Positions 54,851-64,000 of a stretch of 64,000 nt of DNA are shown here, one piece after another. The DNA is from Dendrocalamus latiflorus (lineage: Eukaryota; Streptophyta; Magnoliopsida; Poales; Poaceae): contig CM029672.1 of the NCBI GenBank assembly GCA_017311315.1, positions 8,226,463 through 8,290,462 of the forward strand, read 5' to 3'. Every line of letters starts with the position of its first letter. Positions within the stretch are counted from its first letter, which is position 1. A program made the translations under genes and the position numbers. The notes beneath the pieces were generated by a model. It was not told the DNA's origin and ran no database searches. It saw only the letters and a list, made by a program, of their open reading frames with translations.

Positions 54851-55850
54851 GTCTTATAAATAGTTTATATCATTTTATTGTACGTGCCCTTACATACGGC
54901 CGGAAAGGAAGCAAGTACGAATGCGATGGGCGTGGCCGCTTGGCCAACATTATTTGGCCACTTTTGGCACATGAGCTGAGGACCCACGGTATCTCATGGG
55001 GGCGATGCTTGCGAAATGACGAACTAAAATTAAAGAGTAGCTATGCATTTTACCTCTCTGAATATTTTACCTCCTTGAAATACAGGAAATGCAAAACACA
55101 GGAATAAAAAAAATACAGGAATTGTATAAGAATACTGGTGCAATCCTACGTGAACGCAGAACAAAGGAATCGTTCGAATGTAAAAGGTTAATGAAGTACC
55201 TGTGGCTAAGAACAATTCTCACTCTCTCTTTTTTTCTGTGATCGTTACTCAGCTACGTACCTGATATAGTATTTACGATTATGTGCCTTTTGGACCATTG
55301 GATTGCTCAGCTCCGTATAGTTTGACTGATCTCCTAAAGTAAAGGCGGCGTGCAACTCTTAACTCTGCCCTGCATGTACTGACGAAGCTGCACTGGGTCG
55401 TGGCCGGCGACGACAGACGACGGCGCCGCCTATCGTCGTGGATTCCGACAACTCGATCACGGGGTTCAAAGAAGAGTCGATGGAACGATTACTCGGAGTG
55501 ACAAGCCGCGGCCCAGAAAAGATTGAATTGGAGTGCCCCAGCTGAAAAACAGCCCAGCGGAGCCATCCGAGCTGAGAACGGTAGCATGGATGCGGCCGAC
55601 GTTGCATTGCCCCGTGAGGCCCGGGCGGCCAGCGCGCCGCACTGCACACACAAGGGCCCAGGGCCGTTTGGCCCGTTACGACACACGACGCATCCGGTTG
55701 CCGTGTCATCTCTGTGCCCGAGAACTGTTTACACGTTTGACCATGTAGTTAGCGCTCTTCGTTTTGAAACCGGACTGGACAAATCGTACTGAAAAACCGT
55801 ACCATACCGATCAACTCCATTTGATCGGTATTCAATATAATTTCTAGAAA
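54851..55850. other. Intergenic, GC-rich patch at 55370-55720
   Basis: ORFs are present on both strands in the GC-rich patch but match no family I know. Confidence 0.35.
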
Positions 55851-56852
55851 TGAGGTTGTTGTGGGGGTGGATCAACCCCCGTGACTGGGCCTTACAACTA
55901 GTCTAATACTGGGCCTTGCAACTGGCTTAATATGTAATAGAACCGATAGTGTAGAGAAATATACCAATGTAAATATATCAATGTACCATCATCCTTTGTA
56001 AGTACTAAAGGGGTAGAATGAGGATTTCCCGTTCTACCCTACTCGTATATATAAACCCCCAGGAGGGGCAGGAGGAGGGGCATCCTCTCATTATTACTCA
56101 CCAACTCTCCCTGTGTTAGCTCTCCTCTCCTTCCACTAGTCTCCTTCTTTACTATTTGGCCTGTAGCCGCAACAGAGGTTTTTCGAGATTTCGGTTTTTC
56201 AGTAAAAACCGATGAAAAACCGAATAAATGAAAAAAAACCGAACACGCTTGGCTGCTCTCGCCTCTCGGGCTCTCGGCGTCCCATGGTAGTAGGACTAGT
56301 GTGCGTAGCGGGAGCGGCCAGTGGGCCGAGTGCAGGCACGCAACCTATCAGGCTGGCCATCCCAATCGGGTCATGCGCAACAGCGCATGTGTATATAGTC
56401 CGTAAGCACAATGTTATCTGAGAACTGAGAAGCGTAATTAGTCTTCAACTCTTCAAGCAATTTTGCAAGCTACTTTGTGTGTGTATACTTCGTTACTTCC
56501 TCTGTAACTTTGCTTAATTAATTTGTACGTGCAATCCTGTGCGATAATATCAATTTAAACTTTGTATATAAAAGTTAATCATCATTCCAATTGTTGCTTC
56601 CTCCGTAACTTTGCTTCTAAAGTTCTAAGTTCTAATTCTATTGCCAATAGTGTATATATTATCACCTACTCGCTTCGCTAGTCGCTATATCGTTCATAAT
56701 TCGCGTCAACTTTGGTAAATATGATATTTATTGATACCGAACCGTATTTTCAAAAATACCGTATATTACCGAATTAACAATACCGTATTTGCCGTATATA
56801 CTATACACACCAAATCAATTTACCAAATTAACCGAATGCATAGCCCTACCTG
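55780..56852. mobile_element. Probable hAT element remnant holding the solo LTR
   Basis: Sequence on both sides of the LTR is rich in AAAACCG/CGGTTTTT phrases, and the right end ACCGAATGCATAGCCCTACC resembles the terminal sequence of grass hAT elements. A matching left terminus is not visible. Low confidence on limits. Confidence 0.4.
55857..56174 (+). mobile_element. Solo LTR, 318 bp
   Basis: Begins TGTTGTGGGGGTGG and ends GTAGCCGCAACA (TG...CA), flanked by GAGGT at 55852-55856 and 56175-56179. TATATATAAACCCCC at about 56044 is a good TATA box, followed by a CT-rich leader. No coding region or second LTR is adjacent, so it is a solo LTR of a small-LTR (probably copia) element. Confidence 0.85.
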
Positions 56853-57548
56853 TAGTGTAAATTTTTTTTACAAAATTTCGTCCCTAAATATCTATTTTAC
56901 AAATCTAAATCCATTCTTAGACTCGACAGACGTGGCAGACGATTTAGTTGGCACCGTCTCTAGTTTTAGTGTACGACCATGGTTTAGTTGGAGGGTTCGA
57001 TTTTAGGGGATGGGAGAACGCAAAGCAAGGAGTCACCCCCCGGCGGACTGGTAGGCTATCTACAGTATGGTCTAGTTGCTTGCCTGCTTGCAAGCAAGAG
57101 AGAAAGAGAAGGAGAATTTGGTTGATATGTGGGACATTTTGCTTGCTGGATGTTGATACATATTTTTTTGTCTGTATTTTTTACTATAACAGTAGATGAT
57201 AAAGATGTTGATTAAATAGTACATATAATTTTAAACTCAGAAAACCATTTAGAAAATCCATTTTAGCTTTTTGACTCCTAGAGAAGCCGAAAATCAAAAA
57301 TCTTGGCTACTACGTAGACCCACGCCCAGGTGGACTAGGCTAAGGGGTATTCATTTGGAGGCCGAAATTAAATGTTTTAAAAGTATAGGATGAAAAGACT
57401 CCAAAAATATTTGAGAGAGAAGAAAATTGAACTTATTGTTATCTACACTAAATTTAACAGTCAAAGTCAACAAAGTTATTTCCACATGGACTTTAGTGTT
57501 GGCAGGCTTGCTGGGCCGCTGGACCCATGCCGATGTAGATCAGCTAGT

Positions 57549-57812
57549 CCATATTAAGGTCTTACTTATTTTGGTTTGAACTTTTGGTTTCTGACTTTTT
57601 TTTTACTATTTCTAAATTTCGTCTTTTTTTGGGTTTTTTAGTTTTTTTGTTAGTTCTTTTTTCCTGTATTCATTTGCGTTATATATGATTGGCTAACATG
57701 TTTTTTCCATTTTTATTTTTTAAAGTTTATTTACGCCAAATAAGCCACAATTACCTATAGTGTAATTTCAGCCATAAGTCAGCTTATTTCAACTCAACCA
57801 AGTAGCACCTAA
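57549..57812 (-). mobile_element. MITE family A copy, reverse orientation
   Basis: Complement shows TTGGTTGAGTTGAAATAAGC, TTATGGCTGAAATTACACTA and TTTGGCGTAAATAAACTTTA, matching the copies at 43657, 51045 and 51752. Confidence 0.65.
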
Positions 57813-57904
57813 ACCCGACCCTGCACACCTGTGTTCACTGCTTGCAGACGGTTGGGTTGGACACCAGGCAGCCAACCAAAGTGACTCGCGGTTTGAAGGT
57901 GTTC

Positions 57905-58145
57905 CCTACTAAGCTCTTGGATGGATTTTTTAGTTTATGGTTTTTAAATTATAGTTGTTTATAAAAGATAATACGTAGAGAGAAATAGTCGTATGCAATT
58001 TTGGTCGATATAATAAAACTCGGTAAATGTCTACTATAATCTACTTGTAGACCCAGCCTTAAAAAGATACATCGTTTAAAAGGGAGTTAATAGAGCATTT
58101 AAAACCAAAGCTAAAGCAGGAGTTGTTTCCAACTGAGCCATTTTC
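57905..58145 (-). mobile_element. MITE family B copy, reverse orientation
   Basis: Complement contains CCCTTTTAAACGATGTATC and GAGTTTTATTATATCGACC, matching the copies near 45940 and 49670. Ends not defined. Confidence 0.5.
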
Positions 58146-58309
58146 TTTTGGGCAGTGGTTGATGATTTTTGTCTATATTTTTTCGAAATGATGCCGAATG
58201 ATGAAGACACCGATATGGACGATATATATAGTTTTAAATTTAAAAAGTTGTTTATAGAATCTACTTTAAAAAAACGTTTTATCTATTTTAATTTTCAGAG
58301 AAACTAATA

Positions 58310-58318
58310 GATAAAAAA
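58310..58318. repeat. Target site duplication GATAAAAAA, left copy
   Basis: 9 bp, repeated exactly at 58600-58608. Confidence 0.85.
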
Positions 58319-58599
58319 GAGTAAAGTCCATTACCGATCCTTAAACTTTTTATGCTGTGTCATCCCGGTCCATAAACTTTTAAAGTATGTCATCCCGGTC
58401 CTTAAACTTTCAAAGTGTGGCAATATCCTATGTAGATGTAGCAGTGAACTTTTTATGCTGTGTCATCCCGGTCCATAGACTTTCAAAAGAAATTACCACA
58501 CTTTGAAAGTTTAAGGACCGGGATGACATACTTTAAAAGTTTATGGACCAAGATAACACAGTATAAAAAATTTAAGGACCGGTAATGGACTTTACTCGA
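58319..58599. mobile_element. Foldback Mutator-type MITE with ~100-bp inverted repeats
   Basis: Arms of about 102 bp: GAGTAAAGTCCATTACCG... at the left and the complement of the right end agree at all but a handful of positions, meeting at CAAAGTGTGG/CCACACTTTG, with a centre of about 75 bases. Each arm has two copies of the TCATCCCGGTCC motif, and a further copy is in the centre. The 9-bp duplication fits Mutator-like elements. It lies about 60-80 bases upstream of the presumed LAZ1-like first exon. Confidence 0.9.
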
Positions 58600-58619
58600 T
58601 AAAAAAAAACCCCTAAATC

Positions 58620-59110
58620 TTGTAACACCCGTCCAGTACCCAGTCCCCACGCTGGTCGCGAGCAGACCAGCAAGGTTTTCTTTGTACTGGGGGAGGAACC
58701 GAGAGTGGGAGGCCCGCTCCAGTCCCGTGCCCGTCCTCCTCCGGCTGCGAAGGCTCCAATCCAACTCCGCGCGGCGGCTCCAAGTTTCCATCCAGCTGAG
58801 AGCTCCCGCTCCTCTCCGGCGACGTACGATCTCCGACCCGGTGGATGGTTTTGTGGTTGGGATGCCTTGGTTCTGGGGCTTCTTGCTGGGTTTTGATCCG
58901 CCAAGGGCACGATCCTTCGCTTGCTCGCGGTTCTTGATTCCTAGGAGGGTACCAGGGAGAAGGCGAGGAGAGGAGCGTGTTCCATTAGAGCATAGGCCAC
59001 CATGTTGCTATTTGTTCCGTGTACAATCTTGGTCCGTGCAGAAATTTGTGGAGAGGGGGAGGGAGTCAGGGAGGGAGAAGAGAAAAAATTGGGGATAAAG
59101 AGTTGTCTAC
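58620..59110 (+). promoter_or_regulatory. Presumed LAZ1-like promoter / non-coding first exon
   Basis: A GC-rich block after AT-rich DNA, with no conserved protein, lies 2.5 kb upstream of the start codon. A splice acceptor at 61569, five bases before the ATG, shows that the leader is spliced, so a 5'-UTR exon must lie upstream and this block is the best candidate. The donor is not assigned. Confidence 0.45.
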
Positions 59111-61569
59111 CTATCTTTTCTATCGATTTCTCATATGCTTGTCTTGCAGAATACATACATTTATATAATAATTCAGAGAATCGCTATGGCAATAGTGCTA
59201 ATTGCATTTGTGCTCTAAGAGCGCTTTTGTTAGCTCCTCTACTGCGCTTTAGGATCATTATGGCTCGTAAAAATTACCTGGAAGCAAATTTGGCATTGTG
59301 TCGAAGATACTCTGGGTGGGAATTGCCTGTTTGGGTTTTGTTCTGATCCACATGTAGCAGCATTTGGTTCTGAGACTTTCCCTAAATTGCTCCCTTATTT
59401 AATGTAGTATTTCATCCATCCTATTGTCCTACGTCACAAATTCTTGGTTGAAAATGCTACTGGGTTCTGTTTTGTGCGGATAGCTCCATCTACTGTTTCT
59501 CTAGCATCTACCTTGGCACAAACGGGTTGAACGAAGGATCTGGGTAGTTCTCGTTACAATTTTGTTGTTGTTGTATGTAACTATATAATGTATTAGTCCT
59601 GCTCTGGTTGTTCATTCTGAGTTTCCAACATAATTGCTCTCCTCTTGATAAGTCCACAACATAATTCTTGATGGACTTCTGAGAAAAAGCCTCCAATTAT
59701 GAGAAATCTCCTTGTTCCTTTTTTTCATGGTTGTGCACTTGGGCCGTGTACTATTACTATTACAGAAATCCTGCTTAGTTGAGTAGCTTCCCATTTAGCT
59801 GTGTCCTGTGTGATTTGTCCTACAAACTTGGGTGAATGGGTGATCTTACCAAAAAAAGGCACTGCACTTGATCCCTTTAACATATAGCTGATTCTCAACT
59901 TGATGTACCACTTCCGAGTACTGAAGGTATAGTGCCTCATTCAACATTCCCTGAAAGGAAGCTGAGCTTTGGGTCAGTCAAAATGGAAAACTCTCAGCTC
60001 TAGTGTCCTCGGTGGGTTCTGAATTTCTTCTTGTGCAAATCTGAGGCCTATGCTCATATCTGCTGATACCCAGTTCATAAATCCACTTTCAGGGAACACC
60101 ATATCCTTCTCCGTTTATCCATTAAAATCATCGGTGATGGGAATGTGAAGCTTGTATTTCACAGTAATTTCTAGTTCACATCAGTCCACACATAATCTCC
60201 AACTTTCGTCTTTCTCGACTAAAACCCCTATTTTAGTTAAGTGAGTACTAGTTGTAGTCATTAGTTGCTGGTGGACAAAGGTATGTTCTTTTTTAAACAA
60301 TTGAGTTCAACTGAAATTTTTACCATCGAAAAAGTAGAGCTTGTTTCTTTAGTTAAGTTTCTTACCTTAAAAGTTAAACAGTTAAGAAAACACTTCTCTT
60401 ACATTATCCCAGTTTTAGCTGATAAGTGAGTATTATTGGAAATTATTTTCGGATGATAAAAAAGCAATTTCTTCCTTGAAACCACTGAGTTATTTAAATT
60501 TTAAACTGAAAATTTTGCCAAAGAAAAGATAGTGCATGATTCTACTTCTAGCAATCAATGAATTTGAGTAAGAAAAAGTTGACATGTGTTCTTAAAATTT
60601 GACTTTAACAAGCAATTGCAGTAAGCAATTGAGGAAATGCAAAGCAATATACTTCAGCACTCCCCTCATGTCTAGGCTCCACCAAGCCTACGACGTGGAC
60701 TCGAAGTGGACACAATTATTTTTTCTTAAAATTGCGCTAGCTAGGTCTCAAGCTCAGGGACTTTATTGAGATTCATGCATCAACTAGTTTAACTAAAAGC
60801 TTAAGTTGTTGAGAAAAGGTGGAATAGACTTCAACATCGAGAGCTCCATGTGATATGATGGTGCCTCCTGGTTCACTAACCAAGATCGTTATGCATGCAA
60901 ACTATGATCACTACATATGCACCTTTCTTTTTAAGCATGTAACTATTAGCCCCCTCATATTTCATTAAGAGGTACTGTTCTGTTTATTTGCTCATTTTCT
61001 GGACTCCTTTGAGCAATTGAAATAAGACAATTGCAAGGAAGACCATTTTTTCCTGTTGCCTATTTTTTGTTGTCGTCTCAATGCTAATCAACAAACAGTT
61101 TATCCACCTAACTGTAATCACTAGGTTGGATAGTGATGTAACTACTGCCTATGGAGGAAGTTATTTGAGGCATATCTTGATCTGCTTTCATTAGTGTAGA
61201 AGATTTGAGTCATATCTTGACGTGTTTTCATTAGAGTAGAAGAAGAGAATATGAATATCAGCTCCATGTGGTTTGAGTTATGTGTTCATTCTGGTCTCCT
61301 GCTTCAGATATCCTTGCATGTTCATGAAAATGGAGTGATGGCATACTTAACTAACCAAATTTAATCACAGAAACAATGGTATCTGAAGCTGTTCAAATTA
61401 TGAAACCAAAACCCAAGTTGTATCAAAATGAAACAATGCCTGAAAATCTTGAAAATGATCATACAAACCTTTATGCCCCTTTTTGTTGTTCTTATGTTTT
61501 CTATTTTTGACCGGTCGTTAGCTAAATTTATATTCCCTGATGAATAAACATGAATATTTATATCTTCAG
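59111..61569 (+). other. Presumed 5'-UTR intron of the LAZ1-like gene
   Basis: AT-rich with no conserved coding sequence. It ends in the acceptor TATCTTCAG at 61569. Confidence 0.5.
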
Positions 61570-61574
61570 GCACC

Positions 61575-63864
61575 ATGTCACTGTTCCCGGGGATGGATCT
61601 TACTAAAATGGATCCTCCAACTCTTACCCTCCTTGGAGCAGCTTGCTGTGTAATGTTATCTATGCATTTCACAGTACAATTGGTATCACAACATCTTTTC
61701 TATTGGAAAAATCCCAAGGAGCAGAAGGCTATACTCATTATAGTGCTAATGGCCCCACTGTATGCTATAGATTCCTTTGTTGGTCTTCTAGATATCCAGG
61801 GAAGCAAAACCTTTTTTACATTCTTGGATGCTGTTAAAGAATGCTATGAGGCACTGGTGAGTCACTGAGTCCTCTTGGGCCAACGTCATTTTTTCCACCT
61901 GAAGTTGGTGATTTCACTAACCCCCCAACACACACACAATTATGCAGGTGATTGCTAAGTTTATGGCATTGATGTACAGCTACTTGAATATATCTATTAG
62001 TAAAAACATTGTACCTGATGAAATCAAAGGGAGGGTGCTTCATCATTCTTTCCCTGTTTCTCTTTTCCTGGTATCTTTCGTACACTATGTTATACTTTTT
62101 TTTGGAGGACGCCCTGGTATACTCTTCTATAAAATTTGATATTACTGAGTGTTTCTATAATCCACACTTCAATTTCGGTAATGCAACCTGTACTATTATT
62201 GGCAAATTGACAAGGGGTCCTAGGTGCATCCCTGGAGACATCCATAAGGAACCTTACATATTTAGGATGCAGCATTATTCAGTAACACTAAAATGATTCA
62301 CGGTCTTAACAAGAATTTTTATACATCTCCATTAATACAGTAGTCATTAATGTAGTAATATCTAGATTGATTGAATCATTTACTTATGATAAGTCATGTT
62401 TTAAGTTTGAGTATGATTTTAACTTCAGTTTCTTCATCTATTGCTCACCAAATTTCCCTATATGCATGTACGTAAAATGATGTCGCTAGAACCTGCCCTT
62501 GCTTCCTTCCACAGTGGTATCTTGCACCTGTAACCTGCGTAGGTAGTGTGGAAGCTGTAAGCAGTTCTGTTAGTTAAGAGTCTACCCTGTTCTTTAGTTT
62601 TACTTGCTTTACTTCTGTGTGTACTGAAAGAAACTAATACGTTTGCCACTTTGTGCTATGGCAGCCCCGCACTGTTCGATTGGAGCACAAGACACTGAAG
62701 CTTCTGAAGTACTGGACCTGGCAATTTGTTGTTGTTAGGCCAGTATGCTCCATCCTGATGATTACACTGCAGCTTCTTGGGCTGTACCCGAGCTGGGTCA
62801 GCTGGACGTTCACAATTATACTGAACATTTCGGTCTCCATGGCGTTATATTCCTTGGTTATATTCTATCACTTGTTTGCTAAAGAGCTGGCACCTCACAA
62901 GCCTCTCGCAAAGTTCTTATGCATCAAAGGGATTGTCTTCTTCTCTTTCTGGCAGGTAAATCATATGCTCTCCTGAATGGAATTAGTGTTAGAATCTTTT
63001 ATATGTTTTTCTATGGGGTTAGTTCTTCTGTGTGTCTGAGTGCTCTTATTTAATTTTGCACCAGTTTCTTTTGATGATATCTTAAAATTTGACTGAACGA
63101 TATTGGTGTACTAATGTAGACTGTTTAGACCTTTTGTTCCTTCAGAGCGGCCTGGTGTAATTTGGCGTGAAGCTTCATCTCTTGGTGGTTATTTGGATTT
63201 AATTCAACACGATATATAGCCACCTTATTTTCTATTTATAGTTGATAATTATAGATTTAGGAGCTTTATCTGCAATTTAAGTTTCCATGCCTTGGCATTT
63301 AAATATTCTTTCATAAAGAAGGGTCGCAAGTAAACAGCTACACACTGTTACCCTTCTAGTGAAAAAGATAGCTGGAGTGGGGTGTAAAACAAGTTTAAGA
63401 AAATAACTCAATTTTAGGTATTTCACCTTTTAAGGCACAACTTAGTTGCAGTGTAATCCTGATTGAAGGAGACGTCCCGGTAGACAGTGGACATTTTCTT
63501 GAGTGCACCCTACTATTTGTGCATCAGGCAACCATGTAACGTGCAAACCTCCTTTACTGTAGCAAACAAAAGTGCTAAATTTAACTAGTCCCATTTTTTT
63601 CCTACAGTTCTTTTGATGAAATCAATAGTGATTGAAATCCTGAATGCTATTATCTTTTCGCAGGGTGTTGCACTCGATGTTTTAGCTGCTGTAGGGATTA
63701 TTCAGTCCCACCATTTCTGGTTGGACGTGGAGCATATCCAGGAGGCGATCCAGAACGTCTTGGTCATCCTCGAAATGGTTGTCTTCTCAGTCATCCAGCA
63801 ATACGCTTATCATGTCGCTCCATACAGCGGCGCTGACAGGGCGAAATTTGAGAAGAATGATTGA
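61575..63864 (+). CDS. LAZ1/TMEM184-like DUF300 membrane protein, 298 aa
   Basis: Member of the DUF300 family (organic solute transporter alpha/TMEM184; plant LAZ1 homologs), multi-pass endomembrane proteins. Coding exons: 61575-61856, 61948-62070, 62665-62955, 63664-63864; GT-AG, 897 nt in one frame. Start MSLFPGMDLTK. Predicted membrane segments at about residues 17-37, 49-69, 95-112, 161-181, 189-211 and 222-250. Family signatures: MHFTVQLVSQHLFYWKNPKEQKAI (split as MHFTVQLVSQHL, FYWKNPKEQ), DAVKECYEALVIAKF spanning the first junction, SYLNIS, HHSFP and RPVCSILMITLQ. The length fits the short LAZ1-like class, which lacks the long C-terminal tail of LAZ1 itself. Intact. The 3' UTR runs towards the window end. 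Confidence 0.92.
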
Positions 63865-64000
63865 ACCATGTTTCTTACCGAGTAATATCCTGAATCTCTT
63901 GTGTGTTTTTGTGTGTTGGAGCATGGGCTCAACATGTTGTAGAACACGGTATTTCTTATGGACACAAAGTAGAGTCAGTCAGTACATCTTGAACAATAGA
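63865..64000 (+). other. LAZ1-like 3' UTR
   Basis: Sequence after the stop codon with no gene; no clear AATAAA before the window ends. Confidence 0.5.

Noticed and set aside
55359..55792. Overlapping ORFs up to 116 aa in a GC-rich patch
   Set aside because: No recognisable domain, splice pattern or conserved motif.
58483..59098. ORFs up to 138 aa at the LAZ1-like first-exon candidate
   Set aside because: They overlap a MITE and the presumed 5' UTR and encode no family motif.
1..64000. Search for CRISPR arrays, bacterial operons, toxin-antitoxin or biosynthetic clusters
   Set aside because: The host genes are unrelated plant genes with introns; repeated motifs present are transposon-derived and not spaced as CRISPR arrays.

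Overview
This is nuclear DNA from a grass (Poaceae). It holds four split host genes with GT-AG introns, separated and invaded by LTR retrotransposons (Ty1/copia and Ty3/gypsy chromovirus), Mutator-like, Tourist-like and hAT-like elements, and MITEs typical of grass genomes. I cannot name the species. The window is 64 kb with about 12.4 kb of exon-to-exon gene span not counting large introns, so most of it is repeats. I found no bacterial-type feature, CRISPR array, rRNA or credible tRNA.

Layout. (1) 1-7.2 kb: decayed plant-mobile-domain (PMD) transposon remnant, split by a solo LTR with a perfect 5-bp target duplication. (2) 7.2-11.5 kb: degenerate copia element on the + strand. (3) 12.0-22.8 kb: PP2C phosphatase gene (+, 5 exons, 290 aa). 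Its 6.95-kb intron 2 carries a Mutator-like element that is itself split by a young, full-length chromovirus with an open 1523-aa polyprotein on the - strand. (4) 24.1-28.4 kb: WDR74/NSA1-like WD40 ribosome-assembly factor (+, 12 exons, 432 aa). (5) 30-39.7 kb: eroded gypsy element whose 5' LTR was hit by a copia element (-, 31112-36415) and whose gag was hit by an AT-rich hAT-like fragment. (6) 40.1-45.6 kb: filament-like plant protein FPP (-, 5 exons, 800 aa). (7) 45.6-58.6 kb: gene-poor block with many MITEs, a second PMD/GRF-type transposon remnant, an array of short hairpins, and a 318-bp solo LTR. (8) 58.6-64.0 kb: LAZ1/TMEM184-like DUF300 membrane protein (+, 4 coding exons, 298 aa).

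The host genes have unrelated jobs: signalling phosphatase, 60S ribosome assembly, coiled-coil cytoskeletal/membrane-associated protein, and endomembrane transporter-like protein. Nothing suggests an operon or gene cluster. For all four genes the splice junctions were worked out base by base and the exon phases add up to one open frame.

I did not find a convincing new biological system. The most unusual things are structural: the three-layer nest in the PP2C intron, two separate transposon lineages carrying arrays of short palindromes, a copia element whose four nonsense codons are all TAG where glutamine is plausible, and one recurrent MITE family clustered at 50-52 kb and also present in a gene intron.
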